Shown piece after piece: positions 13,382 to 20,296 of a DNA stretch of 20,857 nucleotides. Origin of the DNA: DATCRE01 sp035493595 (lineage in GTDB: Bacteria > Bacteroidota > Bacteroidia > Cytophagales > Cyclobacteriaceae); contig DATJHZ010000500.1 in assembly GCA_035493595.1 (NCBI GenBank), forward strand, positions 1-20,857, in the 5' to 3' direction. The notes beneath the pieces are model-generated. The model did no database searches and had not been told where the DNA came from. It saw only the letters and a program-made list of their open reading frames with translations. How positions within the stretch are numbered: position 1 is the stretch's first letter; every line of letters starts with the position of its first letter. The translations under genes were made by a program, and so were the position numbers.

Positions 13382-14140
13382 CTAAAATAAACTTGTCTGA
13401 ATATCCTTAGCAGGAGCTTCATATCTGTACGGCTCCAGAACTTTTTTAACATTGCTCTCATCAGCTTTAGAAGTTATCAGCTTACTAATTGTATAAGCTG
13501 ACATGTTAGAATCTGAAAACGGTGAACACAACGCCAGCACATCATTTCTGGATAGCGATGGATTCAAATAATCTTTCTCGTATTGCTTTGGAATAATAAC
13601 AGGCATTCGCTTCTTGCTGTTATGGATCTCAGACATCAATGTATTTGCAGGTGCAGTTAATACCGTGTACGTATTATACTCTAATGCTGTAGCAGGATCT
13701 TTCCAGGTTGAATAAAGACCAGCCAGACTAAAAATTTCCTGCCCTTTAACCTGAATGTAATACGGAATCTTTGACTTGCCTTTGTCATCCATCCACTTCC
13801 ACTCCATAAAACCCGAACATGGAATTAGACAACGCTGGCCTCTCAATGCCGCATCACTAAAAGAAGGCTTGCTATACATTTCTTCGCTTACACAATTGAG
13901 TGTTTGTGTTCTGCTAACCATGGCGTTCGCCAGAGACTTGTTAAAGAATGCAATAAATCCCCAGCTATAAATTTGTAATTCACCTGGCTGTTGGGCAGTG
14001 ATGATGGCTGAGGGCTTAAAGTCAAAACCATTCTCATGAAATTGAATCTCATGTTGCTCTTTTACTTCATTATTGTATTTGGCTTTGTAGTATTCTGCTA
14101 CTTTTTCAAGTGGCTTGGTTTGCGATTTATGATAACACAT
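13382..14140 (-). CDS. SRAP-domain (YedK/HMCES-like) abasic-site protein
   Basis: 252 residues. These proteins crosslink their N-terminal cysteine to abasic sites in single-stranded DNA and shield them during replication. The start is set at 14138-14140 so that the chain begins M-C-Y-H: after methionine removal, C2 is the nucleophile. The frame is open for another 95 codons upstream, but that stretch has no homology I can see and would bury the catalytic cysteine. The remaining active-site residues are N82 (N-C-V-S-E, in place of the common N-A-R-S-E), E113 in C-S-G-F-M-E-W, and H173 in E-I-H-N-S-K-K-R-M-P-V-I. The insertion between H and RMP is usual for this phylum. The arginine after N-A, which contacts DNA in YedK, is a valine here. 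It stands alone on its strand. Confidence 0.92.
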   Translation of the reverse strand: MCYHKSQTKPLEKVAEYYKAKYNNEVKEQHEIQFHENGFDFKPSAIITAQQPGELQIYSWGFIAFFNKSLANAMVSRTQTLNCVSEEMYSKPSFSDAALRGQRCLIPCSGFMEWKWMDDKGKSKIPYYIQVKGQEIFSLAGLYSTWKDPATALEYNTYTVLTAPANTLMSEIHNSKKRMPVIIPKQYEKDYLNPSLSRNDVLALCSPFSDSNMSAYTISKLITSKADESNVKKVLEPYRYEAPAKDIQTSLF

Positions 14141-14465
14141 TAGTTCGTCCTTAATATGATTCAAAAGTAAATAAGATAGACAACCTGTCAATTGAAAAGC
14201 AATCTTTTTTGTAAAGGTTGAGAGCATTATCCAAAGTATCTTCTTCGCAGAAAACAATCTGTTTGTCGCAAAGTAGTCAGCGTCTACTGATTTGTCCACT
14301 TGTGTATCTCTCTGCAGATCTTCTCTGACTATTATGAACTGCTCAAGGAAGAAAAGTTCGTTCTTCGCGCGAAACATGTTGTTGATCGCAAAGATCAGAA
14401 TATGAGACAAGAGTTGAATTACCATTGCGTTTGTGAATCAAATACATCACCAAAATTCAAAACCA
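14141..14465. other. 325-bp intergenic region with a diverged direct repeat
   Basis: Divergent promoters for the SRAP gene (left) and DUF3500 gene (right) must lie here. Reading frames cross it but none shows a domain. Two related 41-base stretches, 14233-14273 and 14353-14393, lie exactly 120 bases apart and agree at about 30 positions (shared blocks AAAGT, TTCTTCGC, AAACA, TCGCAAAG). They may be paired binding sites or an old duplication. Confidence 0.4.
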
Positions 14466-16106
14466 ATGAAAAAAATGAAGATTATGAATTTGCTATCAAG
14501 GCCTATCCTTACTTTAAGTACGGTGGCCTTAATTGTTATCAGCATGATTCTGCATTCATCCTGTAATCACGATGAAACTGTAACACTCTCGCCAACCATT
14601 ACAAGCTTTACACCTACCAGCGGGGTAGTGGGGGCCACCGTAATAATTACAGGTACGAATTTCAGTACAACTGCCAGCAGCAACGTTGTTACGCTTAATG
14701 GTACTGAAGCTACCGTTTCAGCAGCCACAGCAACACAGCTTACGGTTACAGTTCCAAGTGGCGCTACCACAGGAAAAATTGCAGTTACTGTAAGTTCGAT
14801 CACAGCAACTTCAACGAGCGATTTTACTGTTACAACAACAAGCAGCACAGCGCCTACTATTACTAGCTTCACACCAACAAGTGGATCGGTGGGCACAACA
14901 GTAACCATTACGGGAACTGATTTCAGTACAACGGCTGCCAACAATACTGTAACGTTTAATGGTGTTGCTGCAACAGTTACTGCCGCTACTTCAACTCAGT
15001 TAACCGTTACTGTTCCAACCGATGCTACTACAGGTGCTATAACAGTGGCTGTAAATACCAGCAGCACAATAGCTACCTCTTCGAGTGATTTTACCGTTAC
15101 TTCTACCACCACTGCAGATTGTAGCTCAGCTACTACCGTTGCTGAAAAAGTAGTTTGCTTAGCAGAAGCTTTTAAAGCAACACTTACAAGCACTCAGATT
15201 ACCACACTTCAAATTGCCTATACAAAAGCAAATGCAATCAGATGGTCTAATCTACCTTGTGGCGTAAGTTGCCGCAACGGATTAGAATTCAGTACGCTTA
15301 CAGCAACTCAGCTAGCCGCTGCAAAAGCAGTTATTGCGGCAGCGTCAGGTACAACTACTGATGAAGGCTATAGCGAGTTCACTCAAATCAATGCTGCTGA
15401 TGATGTCCTTGGCACTGCCAGTGGAAACAGTAACAGCTACTCCGATGGAAATTATGTTATTGCATTCTTAGGCACACCTAGTACAACTGGCACCTGGATG
15501 CTTCAATTTGGAGGTCACCATTATGCTCAGAATATTACGTACTCAGCAGGATCGGTAGTGAGTTCAACACCGTCTCACCAGGGTATAGAACCAAAAAGCT
15601 GGACAGCCAACGGAACAACGTATGCACCACTTGCCAGTGAAGCATCAGGTATGGCTGCTATGTTAGCATCGTTCACAACTGCTGAACTTGCCAGTGCAAA
15701 AATTTCATCTACTTTTTCAGATGTAACCATGGTGCCAGGTTCTACCACCAACACATTCCCAACTACTAAATTAGGAGTTAAGGTAAGCACACTGAGTGCA
15801 ACAGCGCAGGCAAAAGTTTTAGCAGCAATGCAACCATGGCTCAACGATCTGGATGACACTTCAGCAGCCAGCTTCCTGGCAATCTATACCAATGAGTTAG
15901 CAAATACGTATGTTACTTACGCTAGCAACAACAGCGGAACCTCTGGAAATGCCAGCACATTTTTTACAACCAATACTGATTATGTGCGCATCGATGGGCC
16001 AAGTGTATGGATTGAATTCATCTGTCAGACAGGTGTAGTTTATCCTTCTCAGATTCACTATCACAGTGTATTCCGTGATCATACACGTGATTACATTGGA
16101 TTATAG
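14466..16106 (+). CDS. TIG-TIG-DUF3500 cell-envelope protein
   Basis: 546 residues from the ATG at 14466 (MKKMKIMNLL); a GTG 33 bases earlier is less likely. A signal sequence ends at S-S-C33-N, which could be a lipoprotein cleavage site, although the residue at -3 is His, a weak lipobox. Two IPT/TIG immunoglobulin-like repeats follow (residues 43-129 and 130-218), then a DUF3500 domain (about 225-546). DUF3500 landmarks are I-R-W-S-N-L-P and R-N-G-L-E-F-S-T-L near residues 255-275, W-M-L-Q-F-G-G-H-H-Y-A-Q-N, and the closing Y-V-R-I-D-G-P-S-V-W-I-E-F followed by I-H-Y-H-S-V-F-R-D-H-T-R-D-Y. The conserved histidines (GGHH, HYHS) suggest metal binding or catalysis, but the family has no established function. 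The next gene, 18 bases on, is HupE-like, so the two are cotranscribed. Confidence 0.88.
   Translation: MKKMKIMNLLSRPILTLSTVALIVISMILHSSCNHDETVTLSPTITSFTPTSGVVGATVIITGTNFSTTASSNVVTLNGTEATVSAATATQLTVTVPSGATTGKIAVTVSSITATSTSDFTVTTTSSTAPTITSFTPTSGSVGTTVTITGTDFSTTAANNTVTFNGVAATVTAATSTQLTVTVPTDATTGAITVAVNTSSTIATSSSDFTVTSTTTADCSSATTVAEKVVCLAEAFKATLTSTQITTLQIAYTKANAIRWSNLPCGVSCRNGLEFSTLTATQLAAAKAVIAAASGTTTDEGYSEFTQINAADDVLGTASGNSNSYSDGNYVIAFLGTPSTTGTWMLQFGGHHYAQNITYSAGSVVSSTPSHQGIEPKSWTANGTTYAPLASEASGMAAMLASFTTAELASAKISSTFSDVTMVPGSTTNTFPTTKLGVKVSTLSATAQAKVLAAMQPWLNDLDDTSAASFLAIYTNELANTYVTYASNNSGTSGNASTFFTTNTDYVRIDGPSVWIEFICQTGVVYPSQIHYHSVFRDHTRDYIGL
14592..15115 (+). repeat. Tandem TIG-domain repeat within the DUF3500 gene
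   Basis: Two consecutive units of about 87 codons (14592-14852 and 14853-about 15115) encode nearly the same domain: P-T-I-T-S-F-T-P-T-S-G-x-V-G-x-T-V-x-I-T-G-T-x-F-S-T-T. DNA is also similar but many third positions differ, so the duplication is not very recent. The units are rich in Thr, Ser and Ala and probably form a stalk. Confidence 0.8.
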
Positions 16107-16124
16107 TATTTCATAATTCTGATT

Positions 16125-16898
16125 ATGCGCCGTCATTTAATTTTAATTTCAAACAACTGCTCAACGAAAGTTGGGCAGCTGTTTGCTGTTTTCGCAGCCT
16201 TGATACTGTGTGCTATTCCGTACTTTACGCAGGCACATCAAACACCAAGTACAATTATACTTCTTGACGTTAAGCCAGGAGTTGTCATGGTGGAACTGCA
16301 ATTACCCCTTGGTGAATTAGAACTTGCTTTTGGCCATAATCAAGGCATTACTAAAAACACAGAGACATTAGTAGAAAGATTGGGGCCACAGTTAAAAGAA
16401 TATCTGATAGCACACATTCATCCGATGGTAGCAAAAGATCAACCATGGTTGGTAGAAGTTACGGATATGACGGTTGGAAAATCAGAGCAGACGGTAAGCG
16501 GACCTTATCAGGAAATTACGGTACATCTTATTCTAACACCACCTGCTGGTGCGAGCACGCGTAAATTTATTTTTGATTATGATGTCATCATGCATCAACT
16601 GGTAACGCACAGTGCTCTAGTATCTATCCGCAGCGATTGGCAATTGGGTATTAGTGATGAGCAGCCAGTAGAGGTTGGCGTGATCAGAGTAGATACAAAA
16701 ACAACGCTGATATATCCATTGGAAATCAATTTAGAAAATGGAAGTCGATGGACAGGTTTTAAAGGCATTGTAAGTTTAGGAATGCAGCATATTAAAGAAG
16801 GTACAGACCATTTACTTTTTCTGCTGACGTTGCTTGTTAGTTGCCCCGTTGGTAACAGCACAGAAGCGATGGAGTGGATTTGGAGGAGTTCGCTATAG
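16125..16898 (+). CDS. HupE/UreJ-like protein, N-terminal part
   Basis: 257 residues as translated, of which about 236 are authentic. There is an N-terminal hydrophobic segment (about 17-37) ending T-Q-A-H, probably a signal peptide, so the histidine of H-Q-T-P-S would start the mature chain. A periplasmic beta-rich domain follows (residues 38-205), then the first conserved membrane motif of the HupE domain, G-M-Q-H-I-K-E-G-T-D-H-L-L-F-L-L. That His/Asp motif is the signature of the family, whose members are proposed nickel or cobalt permeases or helpers. It begins 18 bases after the DUF3500 gene. The final 20 residues (after T-L-L) are out-of-frame sequence. Confidence 0.82.
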   Translation: MRRHLILISNNCSTKVGQLFAVFAALILCAIPYFTQAHQTPSTIILLDVKPGVVMVELQLPLGELELAFGHNQGITKNTETLVERLGPQLKEYLIAHIHPMVAKDQPWLVEVTDMTVGKSEQTVSGPYQEITVHLILTPPAGASTRKFIFDYDVIMHQLVTHSALVSIRSDWQLGISDEQPVEVGVIRVDTKTTLIYPLEINLENGSRWTGFKGIVSLGMQHIKEGTDHLLFLLTLLVSCPVGNSTEAMEWIWRSSL

Positions 16899-17469
16899 CA
16901 TTATGAATCTCCTCAAAATAATAACAGTCTTTACTGTTGGTCATTCTATTACGTTATTAGCTGGAGCACTCGGCTGGTTTTATATTCCAAGTCAGCCGAT
17001 AGAAATACTTATTGCTTTTTCTATTTTAATGTCAGCCATACATGCGTTGCGTCCTATTTTTCCCGGACGAGAGATATATGCTGCAGCAACATTTGGTTTG
17101 ATCCATGGACTGGCGTTTGCCAATACATTAACAAACTTAAATCTTGATGCAGGACAAATGGTGCTGAGTATCCTTGGATTTAATATTGGCATAGAACTCA
17201 TGCAGTTATTTGTTGTTGCAATGATTGTACCCTGGCTGATACTCTTATGCTGGTCTAATAGTTATAAAGGTGTGAGAATTGGCGGCGCAGTTTTCGCAGG
17301 CATTGCTGCTATTGCCTGGATGACAGAACGAATTTTAAATCAACCTAATCCTATAACAAGGGCAATAGAAGGATTAGTGATCTATGCACCGTGGATGATC
17401 GGTGCACTCGCATTGGTTGCTGTTGCTTATTCATCCTTGTTTCGGATGAGAACAGTGAACGGGAAATGA
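16834..17469 (+). CDS. HupE/UreJ-like protein, C-terminal part in the +1 frame
   Basis: The membrane core of HupE: K-I-I-T-V-F-T-V-G-H-S-I-T-L-L-A-G-A-L-G-W, then P-I-E-I-L-I-A-F-S-I-L-M-S-A-I-H-A-L-R-P-I-F-P-G-R-E, F-G-L-I-H-G-L-A-F-A-N-T-L, and L-G-F-N-I-G-I-E-L-M-Q-L-F-V-V. About five to six helices are visible, with conserved histidines in H-S-I-T, H-A-L-R and L-I-H-G that could bind metal. The frame has no proper start codon of its own (the TTG at 16834 falls in the middle of a helix). It would be made only as part of the intact gene. A strong terminator follows 15 bases after the stop. Confidence 0.78.
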   Translation: MLVAPLVTAQKRWSGFGGVRYSIMNLLKIITVFTVGHSITLLAGALGWFYIPSQPIEILIAFSILMSAIHALRPIFPGREIYAAATFGLIHGLAFANTLTNLNLDAGQMVLSILGFNIGIELMQLFVVAMIVPWLILLCWSNSYKGVRIGGAVFAGIAAIAWMTERILNQPNPITRAIEGLVIYAPWMIGALALVAVAYSSLFRMRTVNGK

Positions 17470-17483
17470 GAATCTTTTATAAT

Positions 17484-17531
17484 GAGTGCGGCATAGCTGG
17501 AGGACTGTGTAAAAGAGCCGCACTCTTTTTT
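17484..17531 (+). terminator. Intrinsic terminator of the DUF3500-HupE operon
   Basis: GAGTGCGGC (17484-17492) pairs perfectly with GCCGCACTC (17517-17525) across a 24-base loop and is followed at once by six T (17526-17531), 15 bases after the HupE stop codon. Confidence 0.85.
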
Positions 17532-17543
17532 ATGAATAGATAG

Positions 17544-17635
17544 TCAATGTCTTTGACTTAATCTCCTCTGACATCCTCTCTTCTGGAGAGGAAAGAGGTG
17601 AGGCTATAAAAGAAAACTTAAGTCGACGACATTGA
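17544..17635. repeat. MITE/REP-like 92-bp nested palindrome
   Basis: The outer arms, CAATGTCTTTGACTTAA (17545-17561) and TTAAGTCGACGACATTG (17618-17634), are reverse complements with two mismatches. Inside them lie CTCCTCT/AGAGGTGAG and an apical CCTCTC-TTCT-GGAGAGG hairpin. The centre resembles a degenerate copy of the 'CCTCTCCTCTGGAGAGG...GGTGAGG' intergenic repeat common in many bacterial genomes. It carries no gene and sits just after an operon terminator, a typical place for a non-autonomous palindromic element. Confidence 0.6.
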
Positions 17636-17719
17636 ACAAATATTTTTTAAGTAATTCTCAGCGTGAGGAGATCATATGAATAAATTGCTGAAACAGATCT
17701 ACCTCGTGTTCTATCAATC

Positions 17720-17917
17720 TTACTTAATAAAAACATCAACGTGTTTATCATTGCTTCTCTTCAACGAGATGGTGTCCCTTCGGGGCTCAAGTCGATGAGC
17801 ATCTTTGTGCGCATAATATGCCTGATAATAGTTTTCCAGTCCGGCGCATACTTGTACTAAAACAATCAGGGCCAGCCACAGAAATAGGTTAATGGTTTCT
17901 TTCGTTTTCTTTGACAT
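17720..17917 (-). CDS. Small single-pass membrane protein
   Basis: 65 residues. After a charged start (MSKKTKETIN) comes one hydrophobic helix, L-F-L-W-L-A-L-I-V-L-V-Q-V-C-A-G-L (about 11-27), then an aromatic, His-rich stretch (E-N-Y-Y-Q-A-Y-Y-A-H-K-D-A-H) and a basic tail. Not recognised. The positive N-terminus and single helix suggest an inner-membrane peptide with the C-terminus outside. A 7-bp hairpin (17937-17943 with 17962-17968) lies just upstream, in the leader. It is a lone gene; being short, it could be a chance frame, but the sharp membrane topology supports it. Confidence 0.5.
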   Translation of the reverse strand: MSKKTKETINLFLWLALIVLVQVCAGLENYYQAYYAHKDAHRLEPRRDTISLKRSNDKHVDVFIK

Positions 17918-17936
17918 ATATCACCAGTTTGTTACG

Positions 17937-17968
17937 TGTCTCTAATAAGGGTTTCTAATCAAGAGACA
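17937..17968. promoter_or_regulatory. 7-bp inverted repeat upstream of the small membrane protein
   Basis: TGTCTCT (17937-17943) and AGAGACA (17962-17968) pair across an 18-base loop, 20 bases before the ATG of the 65-residue gene. The remaining 17969-18137 gap shows no other structure of note. Confidence 0.25.
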
Positions 17969-18137
17969 GGTAAGCTGGCGGGGGCCACTATGCCATATCA
18001 GGAAATTTTATTTTAATATCAGGATGGCCTTTTTACATAATAGAAAAGCTAATTCCCTGTGGAATTTCGATGATTTAAGAAGTGGTTTTTCAATGGAAAT
18101 ATTGAGCCAGTCTATTTAACTGGCAGCAAGCCATGCG

Positions 18138-19325
18138 TTACGGCTTACGAAGAAAGTTTATTTTGTAGGATAGGCTGGCTTCCCATCCAAGCCACATATT
18201 GGTAAACTGATCATGTTTAACTACCATAACGGTATGAGGTGATGGAGGCGGACCATAAGCTCCTGACTTAGGACCACTATCTACGTTATGTGTGTTGTAC
18301 ACTTCTATTACCTGCACATAGGTAGTCCTCGTTTGAGTTTGATTAAATGTTAAGCCCGTTTTTATATTCAGGTTCTTAGTAAGTGCATACTGGAGCAATA
18401 GTTTTACCTGATGATGGTTGATTCTCCTACTGCATGGAACATACGTTGCTCCTGAATTAATGTTAGTGCTGTAATCTTTCTCCTCACGATTTATAGACGC
18501 ATACAAATAAGCAAGATTTACTGATAAATTTCGTTTCAGATTTATCGAAGTACCAAGGCCATATGCATTATGAAGTTCTCCGGTTTTCCGTAACCAGCTT
18601 GGACTAAAAATACCATAAATGCCTCGAAGACCAGCTTGAACTTCCAAGCCGCTTGAGTAATTATTGACTAACACTCCTGCAGACATAAACCAGCCGGTGT
18701 GAATATTGTTTTTGTTGATTGCTTGTGTGTATCGCGCCGGAATTCTCTTGAGAAAAGTGGAATCAAAGTAAGGCTGAAGCTGAGCCAGTTGTTTTTTCGA
18801 ATAATCGTTAGACGCAAACAAATCAATATTTTTTGAAGTGCTGGTAGCATATTCATTCTCGCTGATATCAGTTTGTGTACTGGTTGCCTCTAGCGGTTGA
18901 GGCTTTGCTACAGGTATTGTATAGGTAGATGACTTTCTATGCGGAACAATAGATGCTGTTAAATCTGTTTTCTTGAGTATTAATGCAGGCACAACAGTTT
19001 TAATCAATACATGTTGACCTTCTATTTTAAACGACAGGTTGAATTCTTTTGCTAACGTGCAGAGAACTTCATCCAGCGTTTTTCCATTGGCTGATAACGA
19101 AACAGATTTTGCAGCTTCAACTTTATTAGTGCTATAAATAAAATGCATGCCTGTTGATTTGGACAGAAAATCAATTACATGATCTAATCTGACAGACTTG
19201 AATGAGCAGGAGATTTTAACTGAACCCTTTGTTTGAGGTAGAGCAGGAAATGAAATCGCAAGGAAGAGTATGATGGAAATTAAGTTACGGACACCCCTCA
19301 CCCTCAAGCATAAAGACTCTGTCAT
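18138..19325 (-). CDS. STN-domain protein with C-terminal outer-membrane beta-barrel-like region
   Basis: 395 residues. A signal peptide (about residues 12-31, ending A-L-P-Q) is followed by a secretin/TonB short N-terminal (STN) domain at 40-108: S-F-K-S-V-R-L-D-H-V-I-D-F-L-S-K-S-T-G-M-H-F-I-Y-S ... K-T-L-D-E-V-L-C-T-L-A-K-E-F-N-L-S-F-K-I-E-G. A Ser/Thr-rich linker (110-205) follows. The last 190 residues alternate polar and aromatic residues in strand-like runs (S-I-N-L-K-R-N-L-S-V-N-L-A-Y-L-Y-A-S-I; Q-V-K-L-L-L-Q-Y-A-L-T-K-N-L-N-I-K-T-G-L-T-F) and end W-E-A-S-L-S-Y-K-I-N-F, like a small outer-membrane barrel. In Bacteroidota, STN domains usually lead a TonB-dependent receptor and contact FecR; here the barrel is far too short for one. 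Its start overlaps the fecR-like gene by 41 bases, implying coupling. Confidence 0.8.
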   Translation of the reverse strand: MTESLCLRVRGVRNLISIILFLAISFPALPQTKGSVKISCSFKSVRLDHVIDFLSKSTGMHFIYSTNKVEAAKSVSLSANGKTLDEVLCTLAKEFNLSFKIEGQHVLIKTVVPALILKKTDLTASIVPHRKSSTYTIPVAKPQPLEATSTQTDISENEYATSTSKNIDLFASNDYSKKQLAQLQPYFDSTFLKRIPARYTQAINKNNIHTGWFMSAGVLVNNYSSGLEVQAGLRGIYGIFSPSWLRKTGELHNAYGLGTSINLKRNLSVNLAYLYASINREEKDYSTNINSGATYVPCSRRINHHQVKLLLQYALTKNLNIKTGLTFNQTQTRTTYVQVIEVYNTHNVDSGPKSGAYGPPPSPHTVMVVKHDQFTNMWLGWEASLSYKINFLRKP

Positions 19326-20277
19326 TTCTTTTAACCGTAAGATTTAGTATTTCAGCTATCAAATTTACAATTTTTTCGATAGAATCATTGTCAAAAGTAG
19401 CAGTCAAATGGCAGTTATTGATAGTCTCGTTAGACACTGAAATAGAGCAGGGGTAAGCTTTTTCAATATCCTTAATTACGGCCTTTAAAGGGGCATCTTT
19501 AAATACCAACTTGCGGGTGGCGTAGCCCCAATCGTTGGAATTCGCGTTGGTGTCCACCAAAATGTCCTTTCCTGTCTTGATGTTTCCGGTTAATCCTTTG
19601 GTGAGATAGATGCTGTCTTTGCTTGTATAGACCAGTACCTTGCCTTCTTTTACGCTTACTTCAGCCTGGTTATCCTTAATCGTTACATTAAATTCTGTTC
19701 CAATAACTTTTATGTCGGCTATGGCGGTGTGCACAATAAAGGGTTTACTTTTGTCATGGACTACTTTAAAAAATGCCTCACCTTTTACCAGTTTTACTTC
19801 GCGGGTATCCTTTTTAAATTCAACAGGATAATCAAGTTGAGTATTGCGATATAAGGTTACCGTTGAGTTATCGACCAGAGATACAGTCTCCGATTCAGCT
19901 AGGGTTGTAATATTTTTCAATTCCGTTTCGCTGAATTTCACATAGGTGAAAACGCCCGCGGCTAATAGTATTAGAAGTGATGCAGCAATTTTGAGTGCCT
20001 GGTAGGAGAGACCAAAAAATACAACTCTTCCCTTTTTTTCGCTTGCTGTTGTTGCAGTATTGAGATCAAGTTTACGCCAAGCGGTTTGTTTGTTAAATGA
20101 AGCTTTCTTTACAGGATGTGTAGCTGTCCAGGTTGATTCCAGTTGTTCAAATTGAAGTTTGTTTTCAGGCGTAGTGAGCCAATCATGTAATGCCAGAGCC
20201 TCTTCAGGTGTAGCTTCACCCGAGAGATATTTGACAATCAATTCTTCGTTAATCTCCATTTCTTTTTCACTTTTCAT
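19285..20277 (-). CDS. FecR-family anti-sigma factor
   Basis: 330 residues with the classical layout: a cytoplasmic N-terminal anti-sigma region (1-90; L-I-V-K-Y-L-S-G-E-A-T-P-E-E-A-L-A-L-H-D-W-L) that should hold the ECF sigma factor, one membrane helix (94-113), a periplasmic FecR domain (about 125-225; V-S-L-V-D-N-S-T-V-T-L-Y-R-N-T, V-K-L-V-K-G-E-A-F-F-K-V, V-I-G-T-E-F-N-V), and a C-terminal DUF4974 domain (about 258-325; L-V-F-K-D-A-P-L-K-A-V-I-K-D-I-E-K-A-Y). DUF4974 is the part that normally meets the STN domain of a receptor. It starts 19 bases after the sigma gene and overlaps the STN gene, so all three form one operon and one signalling chain from the outer membrane to RNA polymerase. 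Confidence 0.95.
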   Translation of the reverse strand: MKSEKEMEINEELIVKYLSGEATPEEALALHDWLTTPENKLQFEQLESTWTATHPVKKASFNKQTAWRKLDLNTATTASEKKGRVVFFGLSYQALKIAASLLILLAAGVFTYVKFSETELKNITTLAESETVSLVDNSTVTLYRNTQLDYPVEFKKDTREVKLVKGEAFFKVVHDKSKPFIVHTAIADIKVIGTEFNVTIKDNQAEVSVKEGKVLVYTSKDSIYLTKGLTGNIKTGKDILVDTNANSNDWGYATRKLVFKDAPLKAVIKDIEKAYPCSISVSNETINNCHLTATFDNDSIEKIVNLIAEILNLTVKRNDRVFMLEGEGCP

Positions 20278-20296
20278 ACTACTCTGAATATTGGTC

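Larger units (their letters stand above)
16125..17469 (+). pseudogene. HupE/UreJ-like membrane protein gene, split by a frameshift
   Basis: Two overlapping frames together encode one standard HupE-type protein of about 447 residues. The first frame is normal up to H-I-K-E-G-T-D-H-L-L-F-L-L-T-L-L (near 16833); the expected continuation V-A-P-L-V-T-A-Q-K-R-W-S-G-F-G-G-V-R is found in the +1 frame. The first frame then runs on for about 20 nonsense residues and stops at 16898. One inserted or two deleted bases near 16824-16840 account for this. No slippery sequence is visible, so decay or a sequence error is likelier than programmed frameshifting. Confidence 0.85.

Noticed and set aside
14141..14425. 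95-codon N-terminal extension of the SRAP frame
   Set aside because: The catalytic cysteine must be residue 2; the chain starting M-C-Y-H at 14140 is the family's standard start, and the extension has no recognisable sequence.
14567..15193. Long minus-strand frames rich in Val and Ala opposite the TIG repeats
   Set aside because: They are low-complexity mirror images of the Thr/Ser/Ala-rich repeat coding region and show no domain or start context.
17674..17799. Plus-strand 41-codon frame preceded by AGGAG
   Set aside because: Good-looking Shine-Dalgarno, but this phylum hardly uses one; the frame overlaps the small membrane protein on the other strand and shows no features.
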